A model generated the notes under the pieces. The model saw nothing but the letters and a program-made list of their open reading frames with translations, made no database searches and was not told where the DNA came from. Positions 8,558 to 15,470 of a DNA stretch of 23,642 nt are shown one piece after another. The stretch is from Bacteroidales bacterium (GTDB taxonomy: Bacteria; Bacteroidota; Bacteroidia; Bacteroidales; WCHB1-69), in assembly GCA_031266895.1 (NCBI GenBank), contig JAISAD010000033.1, positions 1 to 23,642 of the forward strand. The letters are read 5' to 3'. How positions within the stretch are numbered: the stretch's first letter is position 1; the number at the start of each line of letters is the position of its first letter. The position numbers and the translations under genes are program-made.

Positions 8558-10033
8558 TTAATAAACCATTATTTTTTTCGTACTTATGCTGTTTCTATTT
8601 TGTAGTGTAACAAAATAAGCTCCCTGCGTCAGCGTGGAAATATCGAGATTTTTAACCGTTTGGCTGCTGGCAACAAATTGTTGTGCCATAATGGCTTTTC
8701 CGCTTATATCCACAATCTGCATAAACACATCACCTTCTATTCCGTTTATAGACAAATAGATATAATCTTTTGCAGGATTTGGATAAAGGGCAAATTTCAC
8801 ATTATCATTATTGGGGGATACGATATTTACAGGGGTCGAAACGGGTGTGATGCCGGCAGTCCACACAAAATTCCCAAAATTATCGGAAAGTGCACAACCG
8901 TAGTCTCCCGATTCGATTTCATCATTATTGCGAACCCATTGCTGGGTGAAAAAATTCATAACCGGCTCTTCATTTACATTATACACCCAATTACCACCTG
9001 TAATGGAAAGATTATTGATGTTGTCCGTATAGGTTACAGTTTGAATCAAATCGCCTGCAAACGTGTAGTTAAAACGCGAATCAGCAGCTTTAATGGCACT
9101 GAATATATCGGAAACCAGCACACTGTCGGCACTAAATCTGTAGCCCCATGCCAATGATTTTTCGCACCAGTTTACGGCAAAAATCACTTTGTTGCTTCCT
9201 TCGCCAACCCAATACAAAATATCGTTTTGAGTCAGGGCATTGTTTTTATCAATGGCATACAATACGGTAATCGTACTGTCCGACTGAATGTTGCTCAACG
9301 TGTAGGAACTATTTGCCACATCACCGGTTACGTCAATGCTGCTGCCCAGTGTTACGCTGCCCAAATGATAACCTGCATCAGGAGTAAAATAGTAGGTAAT
9401 GCTTGAGCCTGCGGCTACAGTGCTGTCGCCGGCAGGAGAAATAGCGCCATAAACGCCACCATATTCATCGCTGTTTACAGCGTGTACGGTGTAGAGGTCA
9501 GTGGGGGCAGTACCGTTGGGATCGGTGGCAGGCACAACCGGCAGAGTCCATAAATCCGTAGGGTTCATAAACCAATTGTCGGGATCAGGCAAACATTGTA
9601 TTCCACCGGAAATCAGGAAATCACCATTGACAATCAATTGATTACTGATAGGATCTGTTACAGAAAAGCCAAGATCATTAACGGAATACAAATCGCCGCC
9701 ACCCGAATACATTGTACCATAAACAGCGTCTTGGTAAGTTTTACCGTCTTGCGCACCAACAGTTAAGCGGTCATCTGCCGCCACAATAGCATTTACCATT
9801 GTTGCTGCCGTAATAGAAGCGCCATTCCAGCGATACCCCCATGCTAACGCTATCGGAGAAGAGGCATTGCAGAAATTTATAATAAAAATTGTCTCATTCG
9901 AGCCGCTTCCTACCCAATACTGAATTTGTTCGGGAGTAATGTTTGGTACTTGACCAAATGAATGCGCACTAAACGCACTTGCCACCAATACTACAAGGGC
10001 AAGTTTTTTAAAAAAGAATTTTGCTTTTAACAT
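8558..10033 (-). CDS. Secreted T9SS-cargo protein with two YWVGxGSN/AWGYR domains (491 aa)
   Basis: Signal peptide 1-27. Two copies of an uncharacterised domain start at about residues 31 and 264: ITPEQIQYWVGSGSNETIF...ALAWGYRW and LTQNDILYWVGEGSNKVIF...SLAWGYRF. Each is followed by an AI.AADxR helix segment. Between them (about 181-260) is a short 'bacterial repeat' module (GGVYGAISPAG ... YYFTPDAGYHLGSV ... TITVLYA). A T9SS type A sorting domain closes the protein (about 412-491, LYPNPAKDYIYLSI ... GAYFVTLQ). Each domain copy has a conserved Cys after the third strand (NFC, NWC). It follows the BtuG-like lipoprotein gene by 25 bp. I do not know a described function; its position directly after a BtuG-like gene suggests a cobamide-binding surface protein. 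Confidence 0.86.
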   Translation of the reverse strand: MLKAKFFFKKLALVVLVASAFSAHSFGQVPNITPEQIQYWVGSGSNETIFIINFCNASSPIALAWGYRWNGASITAATMVNAIVAADDRLTVGAQDGKTYQDAVYGTMYSGGGDLYSVNDLGFSVTDPISNQLIVNGDFLISGGIQCLPDPDNWFMNPTDLWTLPVVPATDPNGTAPTDLYTVHAVNSDEYGGVYGAISPAGDSTVAAGSSITYYFTPDAGYHLGSVTLGSSIDVTGDVANSSYTLSNIQSDSTITVLYAIDKNNALTQNDILYWVGEGSNKVIFAVNWCEKSLAWGYRFSADSVLVSDIFSAIKAADSRFNYTFAGDLIQTVTYTDNINNLSITGGNWVYNVNEEPVMNFFTQQWVRNNDEIESGDYGCALSDNFGNFVWTAGITPVSTPVNIVSPNNDNVKFALYPNPAKDYIYLSINGIEGDVFMQIVDISGKAIMAQQFVASSQTVKNLDISTLTQGAYFVTLQNRNSISTKKIMVY

Positions 10034-10058
10034 TTTTACTGTCTTTAAATATTAATAA

Positions 10059-11174
10059 TTAAACGATTACTTCAGTGGTTACAGTGGTTTTCACTTCCAA
10101 AACAACAGATGGAGAGATTCCTGCTTCAAATTTATAGCGCTTCCGGCCTGTCTTGTCAAAACCATAGACATCGCCGTTTACGGTATAACTGAAAGCATCT
10201 GTAATGAAAATATTTCCATTAACAATATGGATACCGTAAGGCTGCTGCAGTGTTGTGTTATCCGTTATGAATGGATTGGCCGACATGTCTCCTGTTTGCA
10301 AATTCAACACCTTAATGCCTAGCGATTTGGGTGATCCATTTTCATAAACCACATGGTTAACGTAGGCTGTGTTGCCGTCAAGGGCAAAGTTATAGACCGA
10401 TTGACTGTAAGTTTGTACTACATTATCGGTTTGACTGTCAATTTTTTGCAGCACAGCAGGAATATTGTCGTAATTGCCTTTGGAAACCAGATAGACATAG
10501 CCCGACACAGGGTCGGATTTAATAATAGAGGGATTGAGCGCCACTGTGATGGTTTTCGTCAGTGAGAAAGTAGCAAGGTTGAACACCGACACCGTATTAT
10601 CATAGTTTGGAAAATCCAATCCGCCCGAATTGGCCACATAGAGTTTATTATTAGCCACACAAAGGCCTTCGGGGTTACGTCCTGCCTGCCGCATAGCCCC
10701 AATGGTAAGCGTAAGGGTATCAATTTGCACCACATCACCATCGAAACAGCAGACGTAGGCTTTGCCCCCATGAAAAGCGATTTTGCGAGGCTGTTTCCCT
10801 GTCAAGCTAATCTGTTTCAGCGACTTGCATTTCAAGTCCATTACTTCTATAATTTCAGACTCATTCACCACGCAATAGAGTTTGCGTCCGTATTGTTGCA
10901 GGTCGTTGCCTGTATCGCCCAGCTTGCGGTGGTTGGTGGCCTCAAAAATGTCCTCTATCACTTCGCCTGTTTCGAGGTTATAGTAGGTAATTGTGCTGTT
11001 ATTTAAATGCCAATTACCCTCATTGAGCACAAAAATACCGTGTGTAACGGCAGTTTCAGTAGTCTTTTCCGGCGGTTTACAGCCGAAAAACAGCAGGGCG
11101 AGTAGCAGCCAGCTGCCCCAAGTCATGAGTTGTTTTGTTTTGGGGTGTTGTCCCCGTTTTGTTTTTTGTTTCAT
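10059..11174 (-). CDS. BtuG-like beta-propeller surface lipoprotein (YncE/DUF5074 type)
   Basis: A 371-aa lipoprotein with signal peptide and lipobox LFFGC (lipidated Cys32), followed by a seven-bladed-propeller-like domain. It opens with GIFVLNEGNWHLNNSTITYY and shows blades such as LYCVVNESEIIEVMD, KAYVCCFDGDVVQID, GLCVANNKLYVANSGG and YGIHIVNGNIFITDA. In Bacteroides, BtuG proteins of this type sit on the cell surface, bind cobalamin very tightly and pass it to BtuB; that is established for BtuG, not for this protein. It is the first gene after a cobalamin riboswitch, which strongly supports the same role. The ATG at 11174 was chosen because it gives a lysine-rich signal peptide; an upstream in-frame start at 11234 would overlap the leader hairpin. 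Confidence 0.85.
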   Translation of the reverse strand: MKQKTKRGQHPKTKQLMTWGSWLLLALLFFGCKPPEKTTETAVTHGIFVLNEGNWHLNNSTITYYNLETGEVIEDIFEATNHRKLGDTGNDLQQYGRKLYCVVNESEIIEVMDLKCKSLKQISLTGKQPRKIAFHGGKAYVCCFDGDVVQIDTLTLTIGAMRQAGRNPEGLCVANNKLYVANSGGLDFPNYDNTVSVFNLATFSLTKTITVALNPSIIKSDPVSGYVYLVSKGNYDNIPAVLQKIDSQTDNVVQTYSQSVYNFALDGNTAYVNHVVYENGSPKSLGIKVLNLQTGDMSANPFITDNTTLQQPYGIHIVNGNIFITDAFSYTVNGDVYGFDKTGRKRYKFEAGISPSVVLEVKTTVTTEVIV

Positions 11175-11230
11175 TTGATGTATTTTTAAGTAAAACAATA
11201 AGTTAATAAACATCAAACCCGGAAATGAAA

Positions 11231-11261
11231 ACAAACGCTTTTTGGAATCAGAGTCGTTTGT
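11231..11261 (-). promoter_or_regulatory. Leader hairpin, candidate riboswitch expression platform
   Basis: ACAAACG and CGTTTGT form a 7-bp stem with a 17-nt loop. On the minus strand the stem is followed directly by TTTC, so it could be a weak terminator. It lies between the riboswitch and the BtuG-like start codon. A second small hairpin (AGCTT/AAGCT, about 11267-11284) lies just upstream and could compete. Which of them is controlled by the ligand-bound aptamer is not decided by the sequence. Confidence 0.3.
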
Positions 11262-11297
11262 GTGAGCTTTTTTCCCGAAGCTTGTTACAAAATTTTG

Positions 11298-11478
11298 GAT
11301 TAAATGGCAGGTTTTCTGACTTGTTTCTCTCTGCGTGCCTTCCCGTCGAGTTTACTCAACAGTGACTAAAAAGATATACGCCGAGAACGTATGAAACTTA
11401 CAGCAGCGGGTACTGTTCAGGATTTTCACCTGATTCCCTCTCAGAACTTCCTGACCGGAAATTCATCACCATGTAATC
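11298..11478 (-). ncRNA. Cobalamin (vitamin B12) riboswitch
   Basis: Read on the minus strand, the leader contains the cobalamin aptamer landmarks in order: GGGAATCAGGTGAAAATCCT, ACAGTACCCGC then TGCTGTAA (family consensus CCCGCnACTGTa), and the B12 box AGTCAGAAAACCTGCC at 11321-11306. It follows a strong -7 promoter and precedes the BtuG-like gene by about 125 nt. In known members, cobalamin binding shuts off transcription or translation of uptake and synthesis genes. The core has TGCTG where the consensus is nACTG, a small deviation. Exact ends are approximate. Confidence 0.95.
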
Positions 11479-11482
11479 GGGT

Positions 11483-11491
11483 GCAAAAGTA
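11483..11491 (-). promoter_or_regulatory. -7 promoter box for the B12-riboswitch operon
   Basis: TACTTTTGC on the minus strand matches TAnnTTTG and lies just upstream of the riboswitch aptamer, so the transcript would start a few bases before the aptamer. A CTTG about 24 bp upstream may be the -33 contact. It diverges from the tmRNA promoter, about 50 bp away. Confidence 0.7.
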
Positions 11492-11540
11492 CGGAAATTT
11501 TTTTGATTTGCATAACAAGCAAAAATATTCAGAAAAATCG

Positions 11541-11549
11541 TATTTTTGC
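11541..11549 (+). promoter_or_regulatory. -7 promoter box for ssrA
   Basis: TATTTTTGC, a match to the Bacteroidota -7 consensus, ends 21 bp before the mature tmRNA 5' end. This leaves a short leader for removal by RNase P. Confidence 0.65.
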
Positions 11550-11570
11550 AGTCTGAAAAATTTATGCATC

Positions 11571-11965
11571 GGGGTCGTTTGGTTTTGACAGCGTGTGTGT
11601 GGATTTGTAAGCATGTCGGAGGTTGTGAGACGGTTCCGTTAAAAACTAACTCTCAATGCCAATAAATGGCGAAAATAACTATGCATTCGCAGCGTAACCG
11701 TTGCGGATCCCGAATCTGGGACAAGGTCTTGGGAATCGGGTGCGTCTTCCGGAAGCTTTATCCAACCGGCGTCCGGAAAGAGGTATCATCAAAAGGTTAT
11801 GGATAGCAATTGCAGGCTTCGATGCAAGCGCGAATTTTTAGAAGATAAGCATTCCGTTGGTCGGTTCTGTTCCGGCAGAGTGACGAAAAGTAAACAGAAC
11901 TAAGCATGTAGAAAGCATTTTTGCAGCAGGTTTGGACGCGGGTTCGATTCCCGCCGGCTCCACGA
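11571..11965 (+). ncRNA. ssrA: tmRNA (transfer-messenger RNA)
   Basis: The one-piece tmRNA rescues stalled ribosomes and tags the unfinished protein for degradation. Its 5' end GGGGTCG pairs with CGGCTCC at 11955-11961 to form the tRNA-like acceptor stem, and the T-arm reads GCGGGTTCGATTCCCGC. The tag frame at 11668-11697 encodes GENNYAFAA followed by TAA. Between the tag and the 3' end several GC-rich inverted repeats (for example CCCGAATCTGGGACAAG and GGGAATCGGG around 11708-11741, and CCGGCGTCCGG) form the pseudoknot region. After the discriminator A (11962) the genome reads CGA, so CCA is not encoded and must be added or trimmed in. No clear terminator follows. Confidence 0.97.
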
Positions 11966-12014
11966 ATATTATTGATAATTAATGATTTACATTAATATAA
12001 TTCATTAATTGTCA

Positions 12015-12038
12015 GCAAATAATGGCTCTCTTATTTGC
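12015..12038 (+). other. Hairpin downstream of ssrA
   Basis: GCAAATAA and TTATTTGC form a perfect 8-bp stem with an 8-nt loop, in the spacer between ssrA and hldD. There is no T-tract after it, so it is at best a weak or factor-assisted 3'-end signal for the tmRNA precursor. Confidence 0.35.
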
Positions 12039-12099
12039 AAATGTCGCCTACGGGTTGCCTTGTTTGGGTTGCATATATATTCAAGCGGAAAATTTTCTG

Positions 12100-12108
12100 T
12101 ATTTTTGC
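12100..12108 (+). promoter_or_regulatory. -7 promoter box for hldD
   Basis: TATTTTTGC, 43 bp before the hldD ATG, fits the TAnnTTTG consensus. No clear -33 element was found. Confidence 0.6.
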
Positions 12109-12151
12109 GAAAATTTAATTTGCAAACTTTAATTACAATAAAGAACAAAAT

Positions 12152-13117
12152 ATGATAGTGGTAACGGGTGCAGCTGGATTTATAGGTAGCTGTATGGTCG
12201 AAAAGCTCAATTCAACGGGAATTTCCAGCATAATTATGGTGGATGATTTTAGTGCGGAACACAAGCGGCGCAATTGGGAAGGCAAGCAATATGCCGATAA
12301 AATAGACCGCAAGGATTTTTTTCGATGGGCGCAAAAAAATGTATCTCATATTGATTTTATTATCCATTTGGGAGCACGCACCGATACCACTGAGTTTGAT
12401 TATTCGGTGTTTGAAGAATTGAATCTGGGCTATTCGCAGCAGATGTGGAGTTTGGCCGCTCAATATCGCATTCCACTGTTATATGCCTCTTCAGCTGCTA
12501 CTTATGGAGATGGTCAGTTTGGTTATCTCGATGAAGAAGCCACCATTCTGCGCATTGAGCCGCTTAATCCTTATGGCAAGTCTAAAAACGAATTCGACCG
12601 CTGGGTACTCAAGCAACGTACTGTGCCACCTCTCTGGGCTGGATTTAAGTTTTTTAATGTGTATGGACCTAACGAATACCACAAAGGACGCATGGCTTCG
12701 GTAGTATTTCATGCCTTTAACCAGATTTTGGAAAGAGGCGAAATAAAACTTTTTCGCTCGCATCGCCCCGACTTTAAAGATGGCGAACAATTGCGCGACT
12801 TTATTTATGTGCGCGATGTAGTAACTGTTTTGAACTGGTTTCGCAGGCATATTCCCGCTTCTGGCATCTATAATCTTGGCACAGGCTTTGCCAGACCATT
12901 TCTTGCATTGGCAGAGGCAGTTTTTAAGGCGATGAAACGCGCTCCAAACATCACATTTATTGATATTCCTGAAGATATTCGTAATAAATATCAGTACTAC
13001 ACGCAGGCCGAAATGCTAAAACTGCGCCGGTGCGGCTACCGAAAACCATTCAAATCATTAGAAAAAGGGATAGAGGAGTATGTGTCTCGTTTTCTGATTT
13101 CGAATACCATACTGTAA
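12152..13117 (+). CDS. hldD: HldD (RfaD), ADP-L-glycero-D-manno-heptose 6-epimerase
   Basis: A 321-aa short-chain dehydrogenase/epimerase that converts ADP-D-glycero- to ADP-L-glycero-D-manno-heptose for lipopolysaccharide inner core in the cytoplasm. The Rossmann motif GAAGFIG is at residues 6-12, the catalytic YGKSK at Tyr141/Lys145 and the Ser pair in YASSAATYG at about 111-118. The family signatures GRMASVVFHAF and LFRSHRPDFKDGEQLRDFIY follow, which separate HldD from UDP-galactose epimerases. The length is normal. It has its own promoter and stands alone; no other heptose-pathway gene is in the window. Confidence 0.95.
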   Translation: MIVVTGAAGFIGSCMVEKLNSTGISSIIMVDDFSAEHKRRNWEGKQYADKIDRKDFFRWAQKNVSHIDFIIHLGARTDTTEFDYSVFEELNLGYSQQMWSLAAQYRIPLLYASSAATYGDGQFGYLDEEATILRIEPLNPYGKSKNEFDRWVLKQRTVPPLWAGFKFFNVYGPNEYHKGRMASVVFHAFNQILERGEIKLFRSHRPDFKDGEQLRDFIYVRDVVTVLNWFRRHIPASGIYNLGTGFARPFLALAEAVFKAMKRAPNITFIDIPEDIRNKYQYYTQAEMLKLRRCGYRKPFKSLEKGIEEYVSRFLISNTIL

Positions 13118-13199
13118 AATATTCAGTTGATTATCAGCGATATAATAAAAAAAACAGTTTTTCTTCTCAAAAAATATTCGCATGTAAAAAACTTTTTCA

Positions 13200-13207
13200 T
13201 ACTTTTG
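13200..13207 (+). promoter_or_regulatory. -7 promoter box for recQ
   Basis: TACTTTTG, about 55 bp before the recQ ATG, in an AT-rich 145-bp spacer that otherwise shows nothing recognisable. Confidence 0.6.
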
Positions 13208-13262
13208 TTTTTTAATTGTAATAGAAATTTATCAACTAATAAAATGATTAATACGCGCATAG

Positions 13263-15470
13263 ATGCAAACTTTTACCGATAAAAATGTTCAACAGATGTT
13301 GAAAAAGTTTTTTGGGTTCAGTACTTTTAAAGGAGAGCAGCTCAAAATTATTAAATCCTTATTAAAAGGAAAAGACTGTTTTGTTATTATGCCTACAGGA
13401 GGTGGAAAATCACTCTGCTACCAATTGCCGGCACTGATGAAAGAGGGCACGGCAATTATTATTTCTCCGCTTATTGCATTGATGAAGAATCAGGTAGATG
13501 CCATTCGCAATTTTGGTACAGATATGGGGATTGCCCACTTTTTAAACTCTTCGCTGAGTAAAACTGAAGTAAAAACAGTAAGAGACGATATTATTAGTGG
13601 CAAAACCAAACTGCTCTATGTGGCGCCGGAATCACTGACAAAAGAGGAAAATGTGGACTTTTTTAAAGACATCAACATCTCTTTTTATGCTATTGATGAA
13701 GCGCACTGCATTTCAGAATGGGGGCACGATTTCAGACCGGAATATCGCCGCATTCGTTCTATCATCAGCGTTATTGGTCAAAAAGTGCCGGTAATTGCGC
13801 TTACTGCCACAGCGACCCCTAAGGTGCAAAGCGACATTAAGAAAAATCTTGCCATGGATAAGTCAGAGGTTTATATCTCCTCGTTCAACCGTGCCAACCT
13901 CTATTATGAAGTACGCGAAAAGACTAAGGATATTGATAAGGAAATTGTGAAATTTATTCGCAATCATGAAAATAAGTCGGGCATTATTTACTGTCTAAGC
14001 CGCAAAAAAGTGGAAGAATTGGCCGCCTTTTTGCAAGCCAATAAAATAAATGCACTGCCCTATCATGCCGGTCTTGATTCGCAAACACGAGTCAGCAATC
14101 AGGATGCATTTTTGATGGAGAACACCAATATTATTGTGGCTACTATCGCTTTTGGAATGGGCATTGACAAACCTGATGTGCGTTATGTCATTCACTACGA
14201 CATTCCTAAAAGCCTGGAAGGCTACTACCAGGAAACAGGGCGTGCCGGCAGAGATGACGGCGAGGGGATTTGCATCTGTTTTTACGATCCGAAAGACTTG
14301 AACAAGCTGGAAAAATTTTCAACTAAAAAAGCAGTAGCCGAGCAAGAGATAATAAGGCAACTGTTGGCTGAAACGGAGGCATATGCCGAATCAACAAGTT
14401 GCAGGCGTAAGCATCTGCTGTGCTATTTTGGGGAAATTTATAAAGAGGAGACTTGCGGCAATTGCGACAACTGCCTCCACCCAAAACCTAAAATTGATGC
14501 TTCCGAATATGTGCAATTGATACTCGAAGTTGTGCAAACTCTGAAACAACAGTTTAAAGATGATCACGTGATAGATATTCTTATGGGGATAAAATCAAGC
14601 GCTGTGATTAAATTTAAACACAACAAGTTGAAACAGTTTGGCGAAGGTGCCGATTTTGACGAGCGCTTTTGGCATAATGTGGTGCGTGTGGCAATTTTTG
14701 AACAGTTGATTTATAAGGAGGTAGAAAATTACGGCCTGCTCAAAATCACTGAAAAGGGAATAAAATACCTGACTAATTCTTATGCCATCAATATGGTAAA
14801 GCCGGCAAATATGACTTCCGAAGAGGATGAAGACAGCGATAGTGTGGGGGATTTGGTCCCGGGCAAAAGCGGTGTTACTGACAGTGTGCTCTTTGGCCTG
14901 TTAAGAGATTTGCGCAAAAAGATTTCGCAACAGGAAAACCTGCCTCCATTTGTCATTTTTCAGGACCCCTCTTTGGAAGATATGTGTATTCAGTATCCTA
15001 CCACTGTTGATGAGATGACCCGCATTAGCGGAGTAGGCATAGGCAAGGCGCAAAAATACGGAAAACCGTTTGCCGACCTCATTAAAAAATATGTAGAGGA
15101 GAATGAAATTATTCGGCCCATAGATATGATCGTGAAGTCGGTGGTAAAGAAATCGGCTATCAAAGTCTATATTATCCAAAGCATTGACCGCAAATTAGCT
15201 TTTGAGGATATTGCCATTGCCAAAGGACTGGATATTGATGAACTGCTATCAGAAATTGAGAGCATTGTGGCTTCCGGAACAAAATTAGACATTAATTACT
15301 ACATTGAGGAGGTGATAGAACCGTATCATCAGGAAGAAATATTCGATTATTTTTCCGAAGCGGAATCCGACTCGGTGTATAAAGCACTGGTAGAGTTAGG
15401 TGAGGATGAATATTCGCTTGAAGAGATTAGAATTATGAGAGTTAAATATATGTCTGATGTGGGAAATTAA
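13263..15470 (+). CDS. recQ: RecQ, ATP-dependent 3'-5' DNA helicase
   Basis: A 735-aa superfamily 2 helicase for recombination and fork repair. Walker A is MPTGGGKS (Lys49), motif II DEAH (145-148), motif III TATAT (about 181-185) and motif VI QETGRAGRD (about 323-331). The zinc-binding cysteines Cys380, Cys398, Cys401 and Cys404 match the E. coli spacing almost exactly. Then come an RQC winged helix (about 410-510) and an HRDC domain (about 540-615), with an acidic linker between them (SEEDEDSDSVGD). A C-terminal extension of about 100 residues (630-735), helical and acidic, is present as in other Bacteroidota RecQ proteins. The last 14 bp overlap the start of the next gene. Confidence 0.96.
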   Translation: MQTFTDKNVQQMLKKFFGFSTFKGEQLKIIKSLLKGKDCFVIMPTGGGKSLCYQLPALMKEGTAIIISPLIALMKNQVDAIRNFGTDMGIAHFLNSSLSKTEVKTVRDDIISGKTKLLYVAPESLTKEENVDFFKDINISFYAIDEAHCISEWGHDFRPEYRRIRSIISVIGQKVPVIALTATATPKVQSDIKKNLAMDKSEVYISSFNRANLYYEVREKTKDIDKEIVKFIRNHENKSGIIYCLSRKKVEELAAFLQANKINALPYHAGLDSQTRVSNQDAFLMENTNIIVATIAFGMGIDKPDVRYVIHYDIPKSLEGYYQETGRAGRDDGEGICICFYDPKDLNKLEKFSTKKAVAEQEIIRQLLAETEAYAESTSCRRKHLLCYFGEIYKEETCGNCDNCLHPKPKIDASEYVQLILEVVQTLKQQFKDDHVIDILMGIKSSAVIKFKHNKLKQFGEGADFDERFWHNVVRVAIFEQLIYKEVENYGLLKITEKGIKYLTNSYAINMVKPANMTSEEDEDSDSVGDLVPGKSGVTDSVLFGLLRDLRKKISQQENLPPFVIFQDPSLEDMCIQYPTTVDEMTRISGVGIGKAQKYGKPFADLIKKYVEENEIIRPIDMIVKSVVKKSAIKVYIIQSIDRKLAFEDIAIAKGLDIDELLSEIESIVASGTKLDINYYIEEVIEPYHQEEIFDYFSEAESDSVYKALVELGEDEYSLEEIRIMRVKYMSDVGN

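Noticed and set aside
11391..11588. A 65-codon plus-strand frame
   Set aside because: It lies antisense to the cobalamin riboswitch and runs into ssrA; its codons reflect RNA structure.
12483..12850. Overlapping frames within hldD, on both strands
   Set aside because: They are shadows of a complete HldD reading frame with all family motifs.
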